Below, one piece after another: positions 28,990 to 39,814 of a DNA stretch of 64,000 nucleotides (positions are counted from its first letter, which is position 1; each line of letters opens with the position of its first letter). The notes beneath the pieces are model-generated. The model was given only the letters and a program-made list of their open reading frames with translations, did no database searches and had not been told where the DNA came from. This DNA is from Rhynchopus euleeides (Eukaryota; Euglenozoa; Diplonemea; Diplonemida; Diplonemidae): assembly GCA_963210315.1 (NCBI GenBank), contig OY723254.1, forward strand, positions 1,456,379 to 1,520,378, read 5' to 3'. The position numbers and the translations under genes are program-made.

Positions 28990-31900
28990 AAAATTGGGGC
29001 ATCTTTACGGTTTTAGCCCCCCTACCCCCCCCCCCCCCTCTTCTAAGTGTCACGAGGGCATGACTGTACCCCCCACCCCCACCCCCCCACCCCACCCCCA
29101 ATCCATCACACTGGCCACAACGCAGACCGAACATCTCTCGCTAGGTTTTGGCTGGGCCTGCCTGTTGAGTGAAGCGGGGCAGAGGTCCGACTATGTCACG
29201 CTTGCACCTATTTTTCTCTCCACACCCCCTCCCGCGAGGTGTCGGACAAGCTGCGCCCCCCCCGTTCCCCCCACCGGTTCTCACATTGGGGTAGCGCGTC
29301 GGGTTCTCACATAGTGTACCTCAAGGGGACACCCCGCGATGCCCCCAGCACGCTAGCCCAAACTGCAATACGAAAAAAAAGCTGCGATTTTTGGGGTGAA
29401 GGAGGGGAGGTGGATCGACTGTGCACATTACTCTTCTTCTTCACACCGCGACCCTCCCCGCTCCTCCTCCCTCCTCTCTCTGAGGAACGCAGGGAGAGGG
29501 CCCAATTCCAGCCAAACCCCCCCCCCTGCCGTCCCGAAACGACTTTACGCTTTGACTCCTTTTTATGAATAGGTCCCTCCCCCTTCAAATGTTCGCAGCT
29601 GCCTACCCCCTTCTCTTCGGGGCGCATTCCGGGAAAAAAATGCCCGGAACGGTTCGGTGTGGGGAAAGGGGCTCTGGACGGAAGTGTATCACTCAGAATG
29701 CCTGAAATATGGGCTGGCCAGGAGGAGAGGATGCGAAAGACCGCCCCACCCCCCCCCCCCCTCCCCCACCTGCCCAGCCCACCCCCTTCCCCCCCCCGTC
29801 TCCTATTGTGCAAGGGAGAACCAGAAACCTCGACCGACCCCAACCACATGCACCCCTCACTTTCTTCCCCCCCCCCCCCCCCGCTGCGCTCAATCTATTC
29901 CTCGGCACGTTCTTCTTTTGTTTTGGGCATGCCCTGCTCTGTAGTGCGCTTTCTGAAATCTGATCTGCCCTGCGCCAGGGCCATGATTGTAAAACAAAGA
30001 CAAACGGAATGACACACGGCAGGGGCGCGAAGAAGCAGAAGGAAAACAATATCTCTCCCCCCATCCCCCCCCGGCGGGCCATTCACTCTCGACGATCAAA
30101 CCCCCCCCCCCCCCCCGGCGGGCCGGTCTGTGTGGCGAATTATATCTCTCGGGCCCACTTCCCTGGTGAAAACCCAGGTGCGGTGCAGCTAGATCGCCAC
30201 ACCCACCCACCGACATCCTACCCCACCTCCCCCTCCTCCTCCCGCCGTCTTCTCCGTTAACTGGTCCTCTCTCTTGAGAATCTTGGACCCTCTAGCAAGC
30301 CATAGCCGTGGTATGATTCCCTTCGAGGCTCTCTCTCTCTCTGTCTCTCGCACGCTGTATCCTCTTCCACATGCATATCACACCCTTCTTGATTCTGTTT
30401 CGGTTGTAAGGTTGTACGTGCCTTTGTCTCGGGCTGTTCAGTATTTTGCATTTTACTTTTTATGTATGGGGGGTGGGGGGGGGTGGGGGTGGGGGATCTC
30501 TCCCCGCACTGGCGTGCCGATCGAAAGTCTTCCACGACAGGTCGTGCTGACGTCAAACATTTGTCTGTGATGCCACGGCCGTTCACTGACTTGGGTTTTT
30601 TCGTCTCTAAAAAAACTGAGAAAGGTTTTGGGTTTTGTGTCCGTCAATTCCCTAGTCTCACACGGCTGGTGGGAGGGGGGGGGGGGGGAGGTCGTCGGTG
30701 CCAAAACGACAGCGTCTTCAAGAGATGTTTCAACACAGCTGCGATTGCAGTTGATTTTTTTTGATACGATCAAAAGAAAATCCAAAAAGGCGGACATGTC
30801 TATTATCCTCACAAAATACAAAAAAGGGCAGGGTTTCATCCGTCAACGCGCAAACCTTTCTCTTCAACAGTGGTGACCGTGGGGCTGTGGTTCTGCCACT
30901 CACTCAAGCCACGCCACCCGGCATACGGCTGTCGAGGGGCCGCTAGTGGCTGCTTTACCGTATGACGATGTCCAGAAATGGAGGGGTGCGTGTGGTGGGG
31001 CAGCAGATTAAAGCGAACATCCTGGCCCAGCCAGGTGTGTGTGTGTGTGTGACATTTGAAACAGAACAGTCTTCCTATCGAATCCGCGCCGTTTGAGGGA
31101 GGCATACTTTACCCTGCATCTGTATGCTGTGCACAGCACGACACAATGGGTAAACCCGTACAGCCACCTCAAGGTCTGAGATGACTTTGACGTGTTCTTT
31201 CTTTTGGAAGGATTCCACCATCCACCGCTCTGCAGTGCAACAATGTGTATCACATGCACCCACGAAAGGGACACACTCTGCGCAGAGGTTTTGCCACTCA
31301 AAACCGTGGGTTACCAACCACCGCACCTATGTGCCAGCAGTAGTGTAGATTTGTGACTGACGGCATGATGGATGCAAAATTGCCTCTGCCCGTGCCTGCC
31401 ACCACTCCCCCCCACCCCCCTCATTTTGTGCCGCCGATGTGCCGCTCCCAAATGGGACATAGCGTCCCGCTGGCCAGCGCCACAGACCATACCCCGCCCC
31501 CCACACACACACACCCCACCATTTTGTTTTGGCATGCCGTGTCGCCAAAAAAAATGCAACCCCTTCCCCACCCCCACCCCCCACCCCCTTTCAGCTCTTG
31601 TATTGCAATCTTTCCCCCCTCCCGACCCTACCCCCACCCACCCACTTCCACCTCAGCCCCCCACCCGTCGCCCCTCACCCAGACACAGTAATAATAAGAA
31701 ACAATAAACGGGAGCGGGGGGGTGGGGGGGGTGGGGAGGGGAAGACTGCCATTCGCTCAGAAGTGCAGGATAAGCGGGCGTGCCCCTCCCCAGCCAGAGT
31801 GGGGTGTCGCGCTGATACAGTTTATAAGGGATACAGTGCGAGAAAGGCCGTCCAACAAGGTGGAGGTGGCCGTCTGGCACATATGGTTTAGGTGTAATAA

Positions 31901-33595
31901 AAACGATAGGGCTGTTTGTTGTATTGTGCGCCAAAGCCGGTTATATTATACACACGCCACACGGGGGGGAGGGGAGGGGTGTGGTGGGGTGGGGTGGGGT
32001 CTTCCGAGAATTCCGAGAGAGTCCGAAACTTCAGGGCACCACTCACCTCCCCCCCCCCCCCCCCCATCCCCACCGCTGCCCTGCCTCTCCACATTCGGCA
32101 CAGCTTGGCACAGAGGAGCGATGTTCGTTCCCCCCCTCCCCTCCCCTCCCACACCCCAAATATCCGTATTTCTCACTGACGCGATTCTAGGCAGGTCTGA
32201 TTTTGGCGAGTAACCGGGAGAGAAGGAGGGGGTCTCCGCTCTGTGCCACGCTGTTGTGTCAACCTGTGTCGCTTTGCAGCCAAAGTTTTGTGGGTGCGGA
32301 TCACGTTTTTCTCACACTGGGCTGGGCTTTTTGAGCGAAAAAAACCCCCCCCCAGTGTGCTTTGCGAGGAAGGGCCCCACCTTTTCTTGCTTTTCTGCAT
32401 TTTCTGATCGAACCCCTTCTCCCGGTTACTTCTTTTCTGAATGGGAGGGTAATTCTTCAAGGGGTGAGATGGCGATCCGCGGGGCTGCGCTGCAGCACGC
32501 AGGGCAACTGGTTGCATTCAGAAGGGGGTGAGGGGTGGGGTGGGCTGGGCTGAGGAGGATCCCCCGTGTGTATTGCGAATGGCAACGGCTTGATTGTTTT
32601 TTTCCTTCTGTGGCTCGTTGTCGCCATCTCTCCCCCCACAGAGGGGGGAGGGGGGGGGAGGTGGGCACAGCTCACACAGCTCAGGCGGTACCCTCTCACC
32701 CTCAGCTTTGGGCTGTCGACAACAACACAAGCCTATCCTTGTCACCACTCCCAGAGGAACGCTTCTTCTGGCAGCATTGTGGACATCCCAGCAACTGCCC
32801 CCCTCCACCCCCACCCCCCTTGCACTGCCAAAAACCTGCCCGGTGCAAAACCTTCTAAACCAGTCCGCTATGGGATCCGACAGGCCATTTGAGGGGAGTG
32901 GGGGGGGGGGTTTTTTTTTCTGTAAAGAAGCCAAAGCGCCATCCAGCGAGAGAAGACATCTCTGCTTGCCTTCCGGGCCCTGCTCTGCGGGGCGTAGGAG
33001 ATGGGGGGGGAGACAGGTGTGGGGTGGGGCTGAGGATGGGTGTGTGTGTCAGAACCCGAGAGGGCCTTGGCTGGGTGAACATAACGGGTTGGGGCGGAGG
33101 GGGTGGGCAGGATGTCTCGGCACAAGGGATAGGGTAGCAGCCTTATGTTGGGGTGGCGAGGCGCTGTGGTGTCTGATGTGGGTGCCTTCAAACGCGCTCT
33201 CTCCGGTCGGTCCTGAAGAGAGGTTGATGGTTGCGGAAGCGCAAATCATCCAGGGCTCGGAAAAAGATAAGGCGTTGTTTGTGCGCCAAACCCGGGTGAA
33301 CAAACCTCACGGGGGGCCTTCGCTCAGAAATGCAGAGAAGTGATGAATGGTGAGCCGCCTCACAACACTGGCTGCAGAGTGACACAGTTTGACACACAGT
33401 GGCACAGAGTGAAGGCCTCCCACGTGTTTTGCCTGATGAAGGTTGGTGTGAGTGTGCGCACAGTCATAGCAACAAGGCAAGGTAGATTGTGTTTGTCACC
33501 CAAAGCGCTGCCAACTATCTTTTTCACTGTGACAAGCTTTCTTCTTGTTGTGTGTGAAAAATCTTCTCAGCATTCCAAAAATAGCTATATATTAT
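28990..33595. other. Long low-complexity region without a supported gene
   Basis: Dominated by C-, G- and CA-rich tracts (for example about 29025-29100, 29745-29800, 29865-29882, 30468-30495, 31560-31680, 32048-32066). Open frames here are proline- or glycine-rich shadows. One stretch on the minus strand, 31075-31326, has a more normal amino-acid mix (AERWMVESFQKKEHVKVI) and may be a fragment of an old gene. Confidence 0.45.
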
Positions 33596-34584
33596 GGTGC
33601 CCCTGATTTACCCCTTTTTCACTACGCACAAACTACGCAATCTGGGGGGGGGGTCTCGCTTTTTGGTCCCCCCCCAGTTTTTTTTGGTCCCCCTTTCTGT
33701 GTGGCTACTGAGACAGGACTGGAGGCACTGCGCTGACCGAGCAAAAAATTATTGCCAGAACTCACTATACACCGTACGAAAGAACGCACGACATGTGGGG
33801 CGGGACTCCAGAAACACCTGGGCAAGGTTGCCCCATGCCCAGAAACACCTGAGAAGGAAGTGAGTTCCAGGAGCCGCGTAGAACACCCTCGAGATTGTGA
33901 ATGATGATACGATCACAGCCTTCAGGGCGATGCGAGGTGCCACCCTGAAGGTGGCCCTTGACATCAAGGAGAGCGTCGGCCGAGGGGTCGACGAAAAGCT
34001 GAAGAAGGCGCTACTGGCACTGGATCCCGCGGGGTATACGGAGGTCACCGCCACACAGGCAACCTCCGCTGACAACGTCCAGGAGACGTTATCCGAGGGG
34101 ATCACAACGGCACTAGAGATCTGTGTCACGGGATCCAGGCGCCCACTCTCCCTCGACGGTCTGGGGATTGTTGTTGGGTATGGTGTCGTTTCCTGCAGCT
34201 GCAAAAAAGCGTAGCAACTGTGCTTCCTTCTTCCTTAATGATGCGTTGACGCTTCCACCCGGAGGAGCTGAAGCAGGCACCGCTTAATGATGCGTTGATG
34301 CTTCCACCCGACGAGCTGAAGCAGGCACCGCGCCAAAGGGCACCCCCAAAGAGACCTGCAAAGACTGCGTCGAAACCCGCACCGAAGGCTGCCAGCGCTG
34401 CAGCACCTGAAGAACCTGCAGCACCTGAAGCGCCTGCACCCTCACTGACCCCGGAACAGCAAGAACTCCTTGAGTTTGGGGTCCCGGCATAGAGACAGAG
34501 AATGGCTGAGTAAATCAAAAAATGAGACCCCCCCCCCCTTTTCACTACGCACAAACTACGCAATATGGGGTCGTCAGGGGCACC
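33596..34584 (+). mobile_element. Deletion derivative of the GGTGCCCCTGA element
   Basis: 989 bp with the same ends and sub-terminal TTTTCACTACGCACAAACTA as 11761-13043. About 330 bp corresponding to the gene's N-terminus is missing at about 33890, and the zinc-cluster region is replaced by a short duplicated segment (GATGCGTTGA...CTTCCACCC occurs twice at 34235-34310). ATTAT flanks both sides with one offset base on the right. Confidence 0.85.
33895..34492 (+). pseudogene. Decayed copy of the 274-codon element gene
   Basis: Residues corresponding to 75-180 of the intact gene are kept (FRAMRGATLKVALDIKES, GLGIVVGYGVVSCSCKK) and then stop at a TAG near 34212. The C-terminal Lys/Ala/Pro tail survives at 34295-34492 in another frame. 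N-terminus and second half of the zinc cluster are deleted. Confidence 0.85.
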
Positions 34585-34585
34585 A

Positions 34586-34735
34586 ATTATTACCGGGAAA
34601 TATAGGGACTATATTTCCCCGAGGGGCCTGTCCAGCCCCGAGGTGGTTGATTTCCCGAGCGAAGCGAGGGAAATCAAAAATCCGAGGGGCTGGACAGGCC
34701 CCGAGGGGAAATATTCCCTATATTTACCGGTAATT
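34586..34735. repeat. 150-bp hairpin element
   Basis: ATTACCGGGAAATATAGGGA at the left mirrors the right end, and CCCGAGGGGCCTGTCCAGCC pairs with GGCTGGACAGGCCCCGAGGG. The centre has GAGCGAAGCGAGG. It abuts the 33596-34584 element. Confidence 0.8.
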
Positions 34736-35633
34736 TGTGATTTTATTCCCGGTAATATAGACCGAGGTCAAAATTGTGAGGAGCAACTTGGAGGCCTGTT
34801 GGGAGAGGGAAGGGCGTGTGGGAGAGGTGTCTCCCGATACTTTGCACCCCCAATCCTGCGACGCTGGGGCTACAGATGCTGATCATTTACCCTGGAGCTT
34901 CTCCTGGCAGATCCCTGGGGCCTCGGGCACTGTATTCTCGAGTATGTTGAGCAGACTGTGTGAGCGGCATCTTGTCTGTGTGCTCCTGACAACAAAAGTT
35001 GTCCTCGGTGGGCTTCTGTGCCCTGATTCTCGAGTGTGTCATGAAGTTGGGTGATATCTTCTGATGTGTGGGCCGTGAGGGTACTTCCTCGTGCATTTCC
35101 TGACTGAGCACCGCCAGGAAATGAACGTTCTGCCCTTCTTGCAGCCTTCCCCGCCCACAACAGCCACAGCTCACGATCTAGGCGACATTCCTGTGACAGG
35201 AAGGCCTGTTTGGTCAGAAACCAGCCATTTTTCGGTTTTTGGGGCCGAAAATGCAAAAATTTCCAATTTTTTGGAATTTTTTGGCATTTTTTTGGGTGAA
35301 AATTTTGGGTGAAAATTTTCACTTTTTGGCCGGGAAAAAATTACTATATTTTCCCGGCGATTTTTAGCAGGGATTTCAGCCATTTACTATATTTTCCCGC
35401 TGAAAATCACTATATTTCCCGCCCACACGGTGGACTCCAGCGGGGGTAGGGTAACCCTTTTCGGGAGTCTCAACTAGGGGGAGTCCAACTCCCGCTAGCG
35501 GGAGTCTTTTCACCTATTTTCACTCATTTTTCCCATGATACCTATGCAATGTGGCACTCGTCACTGAAGTACAGCCACACCAAACGAAACGGACGTTTCC
35601 ACCCATCCCAGCTCGCAGACCTGATTCACAAAA

Positions 35634-36014
35634 ATGGGGAAGACGACAACGAAGCCGGCAGCGAAGCCGGCGGCAAAGTCGATTAAGAAGAAGAAGAGCG
35701 CAGAGAGTCCCGAGGCTGCGGAGGCGACGAACATTGTGCATGATTTTTGCACGGCCTTCCCTGTTAAAAAAGGGGGCAGTGTGCTGACACTGGGATCCAT
35801 TAGAAGGCTCCTAGCAACGGTGTTGAGCAAGGAGCTCCACCAGCACAGCACCCAGGTGGCCAACGCAATCATCGCCATGTCTTCCCTGACATGGATAAGT
35901 TCGCTGTCAGGGAAGTCGCAACGATGCGGAAGGAGGGCGCTCTCCGTCATATACAAGGTGGAGGCGAAGTATGGCAAGGTGCAGGATACAAACGTGTCGT
36001 CGGGGGCAGCCTGA
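35634..36014 (+). CDS. Small basic protein of unknown function
   Basis: 126 residues from ATG 35634. The N-terminal 27 residues are Lys/Ala/Pro-rich (KPAAKPAAKSIKKKKS), like a nuclear or histone-tail-type segment. The rest contains VKKGGSVLTLGSIRRLLATV and STQVANAIIAMSS, helical in appearance. No family is recognised. Its position just inside the element's terminal repeat suggests it is element-encoded. Confidence 0.5.
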   Translation: MGKTTTKPAAKPAAKSIKKKKSAESPEAAEATNIVHDFCTAFPVKKGGSVLTLGSIRRLLATVLSKELHQHSTQVANAIIAMSSLTWISSLSGKSQRCGRRALSVIYKVEAKYGKVQDTNVSSGAA

Positions 36015-36279
36015 AGCCGCGAATGATCGCGACACGGGCGAACGGCTTGGCACCGTGGGTCTGGATAGATGCTGGAGTTCGGCCGGGTGAAACCGGAAGT
36101 CGCAGCAAACTTTGCCCCCCCAGATTTCTTCCTCAAACCCACCCGTGGGCTGATCCGGCCTTGCACGGTGGACTCCAGCGGGGGTAGGGTACCACTACCG
36201 GGTTTAACCCTTTTCGGGAGTCTCAACTAGGGGGAGTCCAACTCCCGCTAGCGGGAGTATAGATCAGCAGTGGGCAACA

Positions 36280-36540
36280 ATGAGGCGATGCGGGGGGCGA
36301 GGGCACCGATGCTCACTGTGCGACATCCCAGAAGAACGCTGGTATCAACAGGTGCATCGATACCCGCACCTGACTCTCTCTGAGATGAAAGAGGCTGGCT
36401 ACCCCTCCCTCTTGGCAGGTGTGCTTCCCAATGCCCGCTACGTCACCCCAGCACTCCATGACTGCAAGGGGCTCGCCATGCGGCTGATCAGGGTACTGGA
36501 TGACAGGGGTGGAGCTTGGGGGTTTTTTCGGGTCAGCTGA
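36280..36540 (+). CDS. Unknown protein, probably N-terminal part of a disrupted gene
   Basis: 86 residues from ATG 36280, with a Cys/His-rich start (CGGRGHRCSLC) and TPALHDCKGLAMRLIRVL. The natural-looking sequence ends about 36520 where a different repeat begins, and the last residues (GGAWGFFRVS) come from that repeat. It may once have continued into the frame at 37219. Not recognised. Confidence 0.4.
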   Translation: MRRCGGRGHRCSLCDIPEERWYQQVHRYPHLTLSEMKEAGYPSLLAGVLPNARYVTPALHDCKGLAMRLIRVLDDRGGAWGFFRVS

Positions 36541-36755
36541 CCTGATTTTCTGCAGGCCCTCACAAAAAATCAGGTCAGGGGTAAAAAGAAAAAAAAATAT
36601 AGATTTTCGGGAAACCGGAAAAGTTGGCTCCTCGCCTTGGGGCCTCAAGGTGACCAGGAGGCGTTTCGTGAGCAAAGTGACCCCAGCGACATGAGCACAG
36701 GCCTCAAACAGTCACAATAGAGGACAAATGAAGCTGCCCAACCCGTACCGTGCAA

Positions 36756-36838
36756 CAGACGTTTACTACCGTGGCCTCCGGTGGCTGGGGGGCTCCGCCC
36801 CCCAGACCCCCCTGTGGCATGTGCCTGTCTTGTACCCA
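36756..36838 (+). repeat. Interspersed hairpin repeat, copy 2
   Basis: CTACCGTGGCCTCCGGTGGC, then GGGGGGCTCCGCCCCCC, then CCCCCCTGTGGCATGTGCCT. Confidence 0.8.
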
Positions 36839-36915
36839 AGCCCTTTACATCAGGGAATCTCAGTATCCTCAGGAGGACGCAGCCAACTCACACAGAATCC
36901 GTACGCCCGCAAGTC

Positions 36916-37000
36916 ACAGATGTTCACTACCGTGGCCTCCGGCGGCTGGGAGCTCCGCCTCCCAGACCCCCCCTACGGCATGTGTTTGTCTTGTAACCAA
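36916..37000 (+). repeat. Interspersed hairpin repeat, copy 3
   Basis: ACAGATGTTCACTACCGTGG with a shorter hairpin (GGGAGCTCCGCCTCCC) than copies 1 and 2. Confidence 0.8.
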
Positions 37001-37218
37001 GTCCTTGCGCGTCCGGGGCTGCATATCGGTTCCGGTACCTCGCGGGAGGCTGGGCCCGAGCACTGATCTCTGAGACGAACCGGGGGGGAACCCATAAGAA
37101 AAAATTGGCTGACCCGATCTGACCCGATCCAGCCCGCAACCCCATATTTCAAGCTCCACCCCTGCTAGATGAGACAACAAAAAAATATTCGACAAGACCT
37201 GTACAAACCTTGCACTGA

Positions 37219-38085
37219 ATGTGTCGCAGCATGGGACAGGTGCTCAGTTCCGGAAGGTCGTGCTTGCCTGTCACAGGACACACCTACAAGGGCTTGTTCC
37301 GCTACCTCTTTGTCTCCCTTGCAGACCTCATGCATTTCCGGTATGCAGACATCCCCTGGCGCTTCTGGGGATGCAAGGATGAGTCAGCCCGGATTCCCTT
37401 CTTGCGTGCTCGGATCTCAGGGCATATATTTCACTGGTTGATGGAGCATGCCGAAAAGGGATCAACGCGCAATGCCTACGTACACAGTCTCCATCATTGG
37501 TGGGCTCCAGAAGATGCAGTGCCTCTGCAGAACAACGACGAATTTGAAGAAGCAGAGAACGGACATCGCAAGAAAGATGCCGTTACAATCGCCAGCTCCG
37601 CAACTTACGAGAGAGATCTTGCGATGGCAGAAGAGAAGCGGCGCGCATCGGGCATGCCTTGGAAGGTTGCGCACCTGTCGCAGGACGGGATCCTCGGGTA
37701 TAGAGAAGTCATCCTGTGTCCGTGTCTGCACACCCGACACGCTCATAGATTGGCTGTGTATGTTCTTTGCACACAGTTGACACAGCTGCAGAAGGGGTTT
37801 GTGCACTGCAACACACAGGACTTCGTTGAACCCATCAGCGCGCCCTACTTCCTGTTCCGGTTCCCCGAAGGACATCGCAAATTATCGCTCTGCTTGTGCA
37901 AAATGCCAATCCCGCTGGGGGCGACTTTCACACCATTCGTGTCATCCGAGGCGACTTTGAGCACGCTTGACCAACGCGCACAGCAGGAGGGGGATGACAG
38001 TTCTGACGAAGAAGATGAGGCCTGCAGGATGGCTTGTCTTGCCCAAGGTGTAACACAACTACGACAGGCGATGGCCGCACTTTGA
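37219..38085 (+). CDS. Unknown protein of the CACGGTGGACTCC element
   Basis: 288 residues from ATG 37219 (alternative ATG 37231). Aromatic- and His-rich N-terminal half (GLFRYLFVSLADLMHFRYAD, SGHIFHWLMEHAEKG, YVHSLHHWWAPEDA), a Cys/His-rich middle (ILCPCLHTRHAHRL) and an acidic tail (DDSSDEEDEACRM). No catalytic signature can be named. Together with the frame at 36280 it may be the remains of a transposase-type protein, but that is inference from location only. Confidence 0.5.
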   Translation: MCRSMGQVLSSGRSCLPVTGHTYKGLFRYLFVSLADLMHFRYADIPWRFWGCKDESARIPFLRARISGHIFHWLMEHAEKGSTRNAYVHSLHHWWAPEDAVPLQNNDEFEEAENGHRKKDAVTIASSATYERDLAMAEEKRRASGMPWKVAHLSQDGILGYREVILCPCLHTRHAHRLAVYVLCTQLTQLQKGFVHCNTQDFVEPISAPYFLFRFPEGHRKLSLCLCKMPIPLGATFTPFVSSEATLSTLDQRAQQEGDDSSDEEDEACRMACLAQGVTQLRQAMAAL

Positions 38086-38579
38086 CACCTCAAATTCTAA
38101 CCGCTCACCTCCGCAGGTGTAGCCGCTACCAGGAGGATAGGTAGGTAGTCCAGAGTCCGGGGAAACTGACAGAAGCAAAACAAGCCCCTCCCCATCCCTC
38201 TTCCACCATGATTTTACCCCCCACGCCAGTAGACTGTAACTATATCATGGGAAAAATGGATGAAAATAGGTGAAAAGACTCCCGCTAGGGGGAGTCAGAC
38301 TCCCCCTAGCGGGAGTATAGACTCCCGCTAGCGGGAGTCTTTGACACCCGCTCAGACACCCGCTCCCAGACTCCCGCTAGGGCCGCTGGAGTCCACCGTG
38401 CAATATAGAAAATTTCCCGCTCCCTGCAAAATTTAGCTGAAAACCAGCCGGGAAAAAAATTTTCCAGCCCGGTAATAATATGACTGTACGATCCCGGCTC
38501 CTCACAATTTTGACTGAGGTTCTATATTACCGGGAATAAAAGTATATGTAACATAATGGGGTAATCAGGCTGGGGGAAA

Positions 38580-38880
38580 AAACAACAAATCACAACGAAT
38601 CACACCCGATCACAACAAATCACAACGCCAAATGTTGTGATTTGTTGCGATTTGTTGTGGCCAGTTGTGATTTGTTGCGACCAGTTGTGACGACTTGTGA
38701 CCCTTTTGTGATGAGTTGTGATGAGGTGTGATCTGTTGTGATCTGTTGTGATCGCGATCCAAAATTTCAAAAATTTAAAATTTTGGATCGCGATCACAAC
38801 AGATCACAACAGATCACACCTCATCACAACTGGTCACAACAAATCACACCACGTCACACCTAGTCACAACAAATCATCCC
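38580..38880. repeat. Palindromic minisatellite of about 10-bp TGTTGTGATC units
   Basis: Left half ends in repeated TGATCTGTTGTGATC; the centre GATCGCGATCCAAAATTT is followed by its mirror; the right half repeats ATCACAACAG. About twelve to fifteen imperfect units per arm, with variants such as TGATTTGTTGCG and TGATGAGTTG. No gene. Confidence 0.9.
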
Positions 38881-39220
38881 CCTCCCCACCCCCCTTCAGG
38901 CAACCTGCTGTGTATGTTAGTCCTAACTCGGTTCCGAGCTTCTTCTGGTGAGAGTGTGCTGAAACAGAGGGCACGGGAGGCGGGGGGGGGGGGTGGGGGT
39001 GGGGGGGGAGGAAGACACATCCGGGCGGTGGCTGTGACAACAACCACCACACCCGGCCCGCCAGCTGCCCTGACCCCCCCCCCCTACCCCCCCACCCTCC
39101 CCGCACATTGCAGTCTCGCGATGCATCGGGAAGCTTAATCACACTGCAGCCAGACCACAGAGGCGGGTGGGTGTCTGTGTGTGCCTGTGTGGGGACGGTG
39201 TGTTGTACTCCCCGTTCCTA

Positions 39221-39706
39221 ATGGCTACCGCATCGCTTGTCGGGAGTGTTGTGACTGTCGTGTTCACGGCAGAGCGGCGGTGCCAGAGAGAGCCTCTCAC
39301 GGGACTGTTGTGGAACATCGACCCCGAGACAGGCGCTTTGCTGCTGGTGGCGGTGAAGGAGCGCAGTGGTGTGCGGAAGGCTGGTGTTACGTTTGTACAG
39401 CATCATGCCGTGTCCACCGTTTCAGCCGCGGTTGGTGTACCCGAGTCAGAATGTGGTCTGCTCACCGCAGCAGCAAAAAAGCTGTCGGATTCTATAGAAC
39501 AGGGTGCGCAGTCCAGCACTCTCTCCAAAGAGGAGGTGGCAGCACGCCTGTCTGAAGCACGCATCCCCTTCACCACCGGCGACGGAGCGGAAGCGACGAT
39601 CGACGTGCTTGATGGTGCTGCTGAGATACGTTATCCATTCTCAGCCGCCTCCGTGCAATCTTCCAATGACCAAGTGCTGCGGAATCTGATGTCGCTCCTG
39701 GCGTGA
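39221..39706 (+). CDS. Gemin6-like protein (LSm fold plus C-terminal AD-type domain)
   Basis: 161 residues from ATG 39221, single exon. The N-terminal half has the Sm/LSm pattern: LVGSVVTVVF, then GLLWNIDPETGALLLVAV, then VTFVQHHAVSTVSAAV. The C-terminal half (IPFTTGDGAEATIDVLDGAA, IRYPFSAASVQSSNDQVLRN) follows the pattern of Gemin6/LSM12 AD domains, in which a beta hairpin ends in PY/PF and then an S-S/T-N helix. Gemin6 works in the SMN complex that assembles Sm rings on snRNAs in the cytoplasm. The match is by remembered pattern; a generic LSm-AD protein remains possible. A simple-sequence tract precedes the gene (38975-39015). Confidence 0.65.
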   Translation: MATASLVGSVVTVVFTAERRCQREPLTGLLWNIDPETGALLLVAVKERSGVRKAGVTFVQHHAVSTVSAAVGVPESECGLLTAAAKKLSDSIEQGAQSSTLSKEEVAARLSEARIPFTTGDGAEATIDVLDGAAEIRYPFSAASVQSSNDQVLRNLMSLLA

Positions 39707-39733
39707 CCTTATCCCTATCCCGTGCGAAAGAGG

Positions 39734-39814
39734 ATGTCTTCCTCTTCGGTCAGCAGGGGCCGCAAGGATGGGCCGGATCTGTCTAGGTCCATGTGCCAAG
39801 TTAAAGAAGGTTGG
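39734..39814 (+). CDS. Possible short first exon of an unresolved gene
   Basis: ATG at 39734 opens 27 codons (MSSSSVSRGRKDGPDLSRSM...) ending at a strong donor GTGAGT at 39815. No acceptor that keeps a long frame was found before the epoxide hydrolase gene. It may be a 5' exon spliced further on or simply 3' UTR of the Gemin6-like gene. Confidence 0.25.

Larger units (their letters stand above)
36528..37165. mobile_element. Possible insertion splitting the element's ORF
   Basis: TTCGGGTCAGCTGACCTGAT at the left resembles the complement of ATCTGACCCGATCCAGCC at the right. It contains two direct copies of the interspersed hairpin repeat (36756-36838 and 36916-37000). Ends are approximate. Confidence 0.4.
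35428..38401 (+). mobile_element. CACGGTGGACTCC-ended TIR element with three ORFs
   Basis: Left end CACGGTGGACTCCAGCGG; right end is the reverse complement, CA on each side. Inside the ends are GACTCCCGCTAGCGGGAGTC palindromes and TTTTCACCTATTTTCA. A further direct copy of the left end lies at 36166-36260, so a second insertion or internal duplication is present. The first eight bases equal those of the AT-rich foldback family. It carries ORFs at 35634, 36280 and 37219. Confidence 0.75.
34741..38541. mobile_element. TIR element enclosing 35428-38401
   Basis: TTTTATTCCCGGTAATATAG and TCAAAATTGTGAGGAGC at 34741-34784 are repeated in reverse at 38497-38541. A second inverted zone of TATATTTTCCCG-type sequence lies at 35325-35425 and 38402-38480. 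Between 34785 and 35325 no gene is recognised. No clear TSD. Confidence 0.65.

Noticed and set aside
32594-33343. 250-codon open frame in the low-complexity region
   Set aside because: Mostly Gly/Ser/Pro translated from G/C tracts; only the last 50 residues look protein-like, which is too little to support a gene.
38580-38880. CRISPR array
   Set aside because: Units are about 10 bp, contiguous and arranged as a palindrome, with no spacers of uniform length and no cas genes; the window is eukaryotic.
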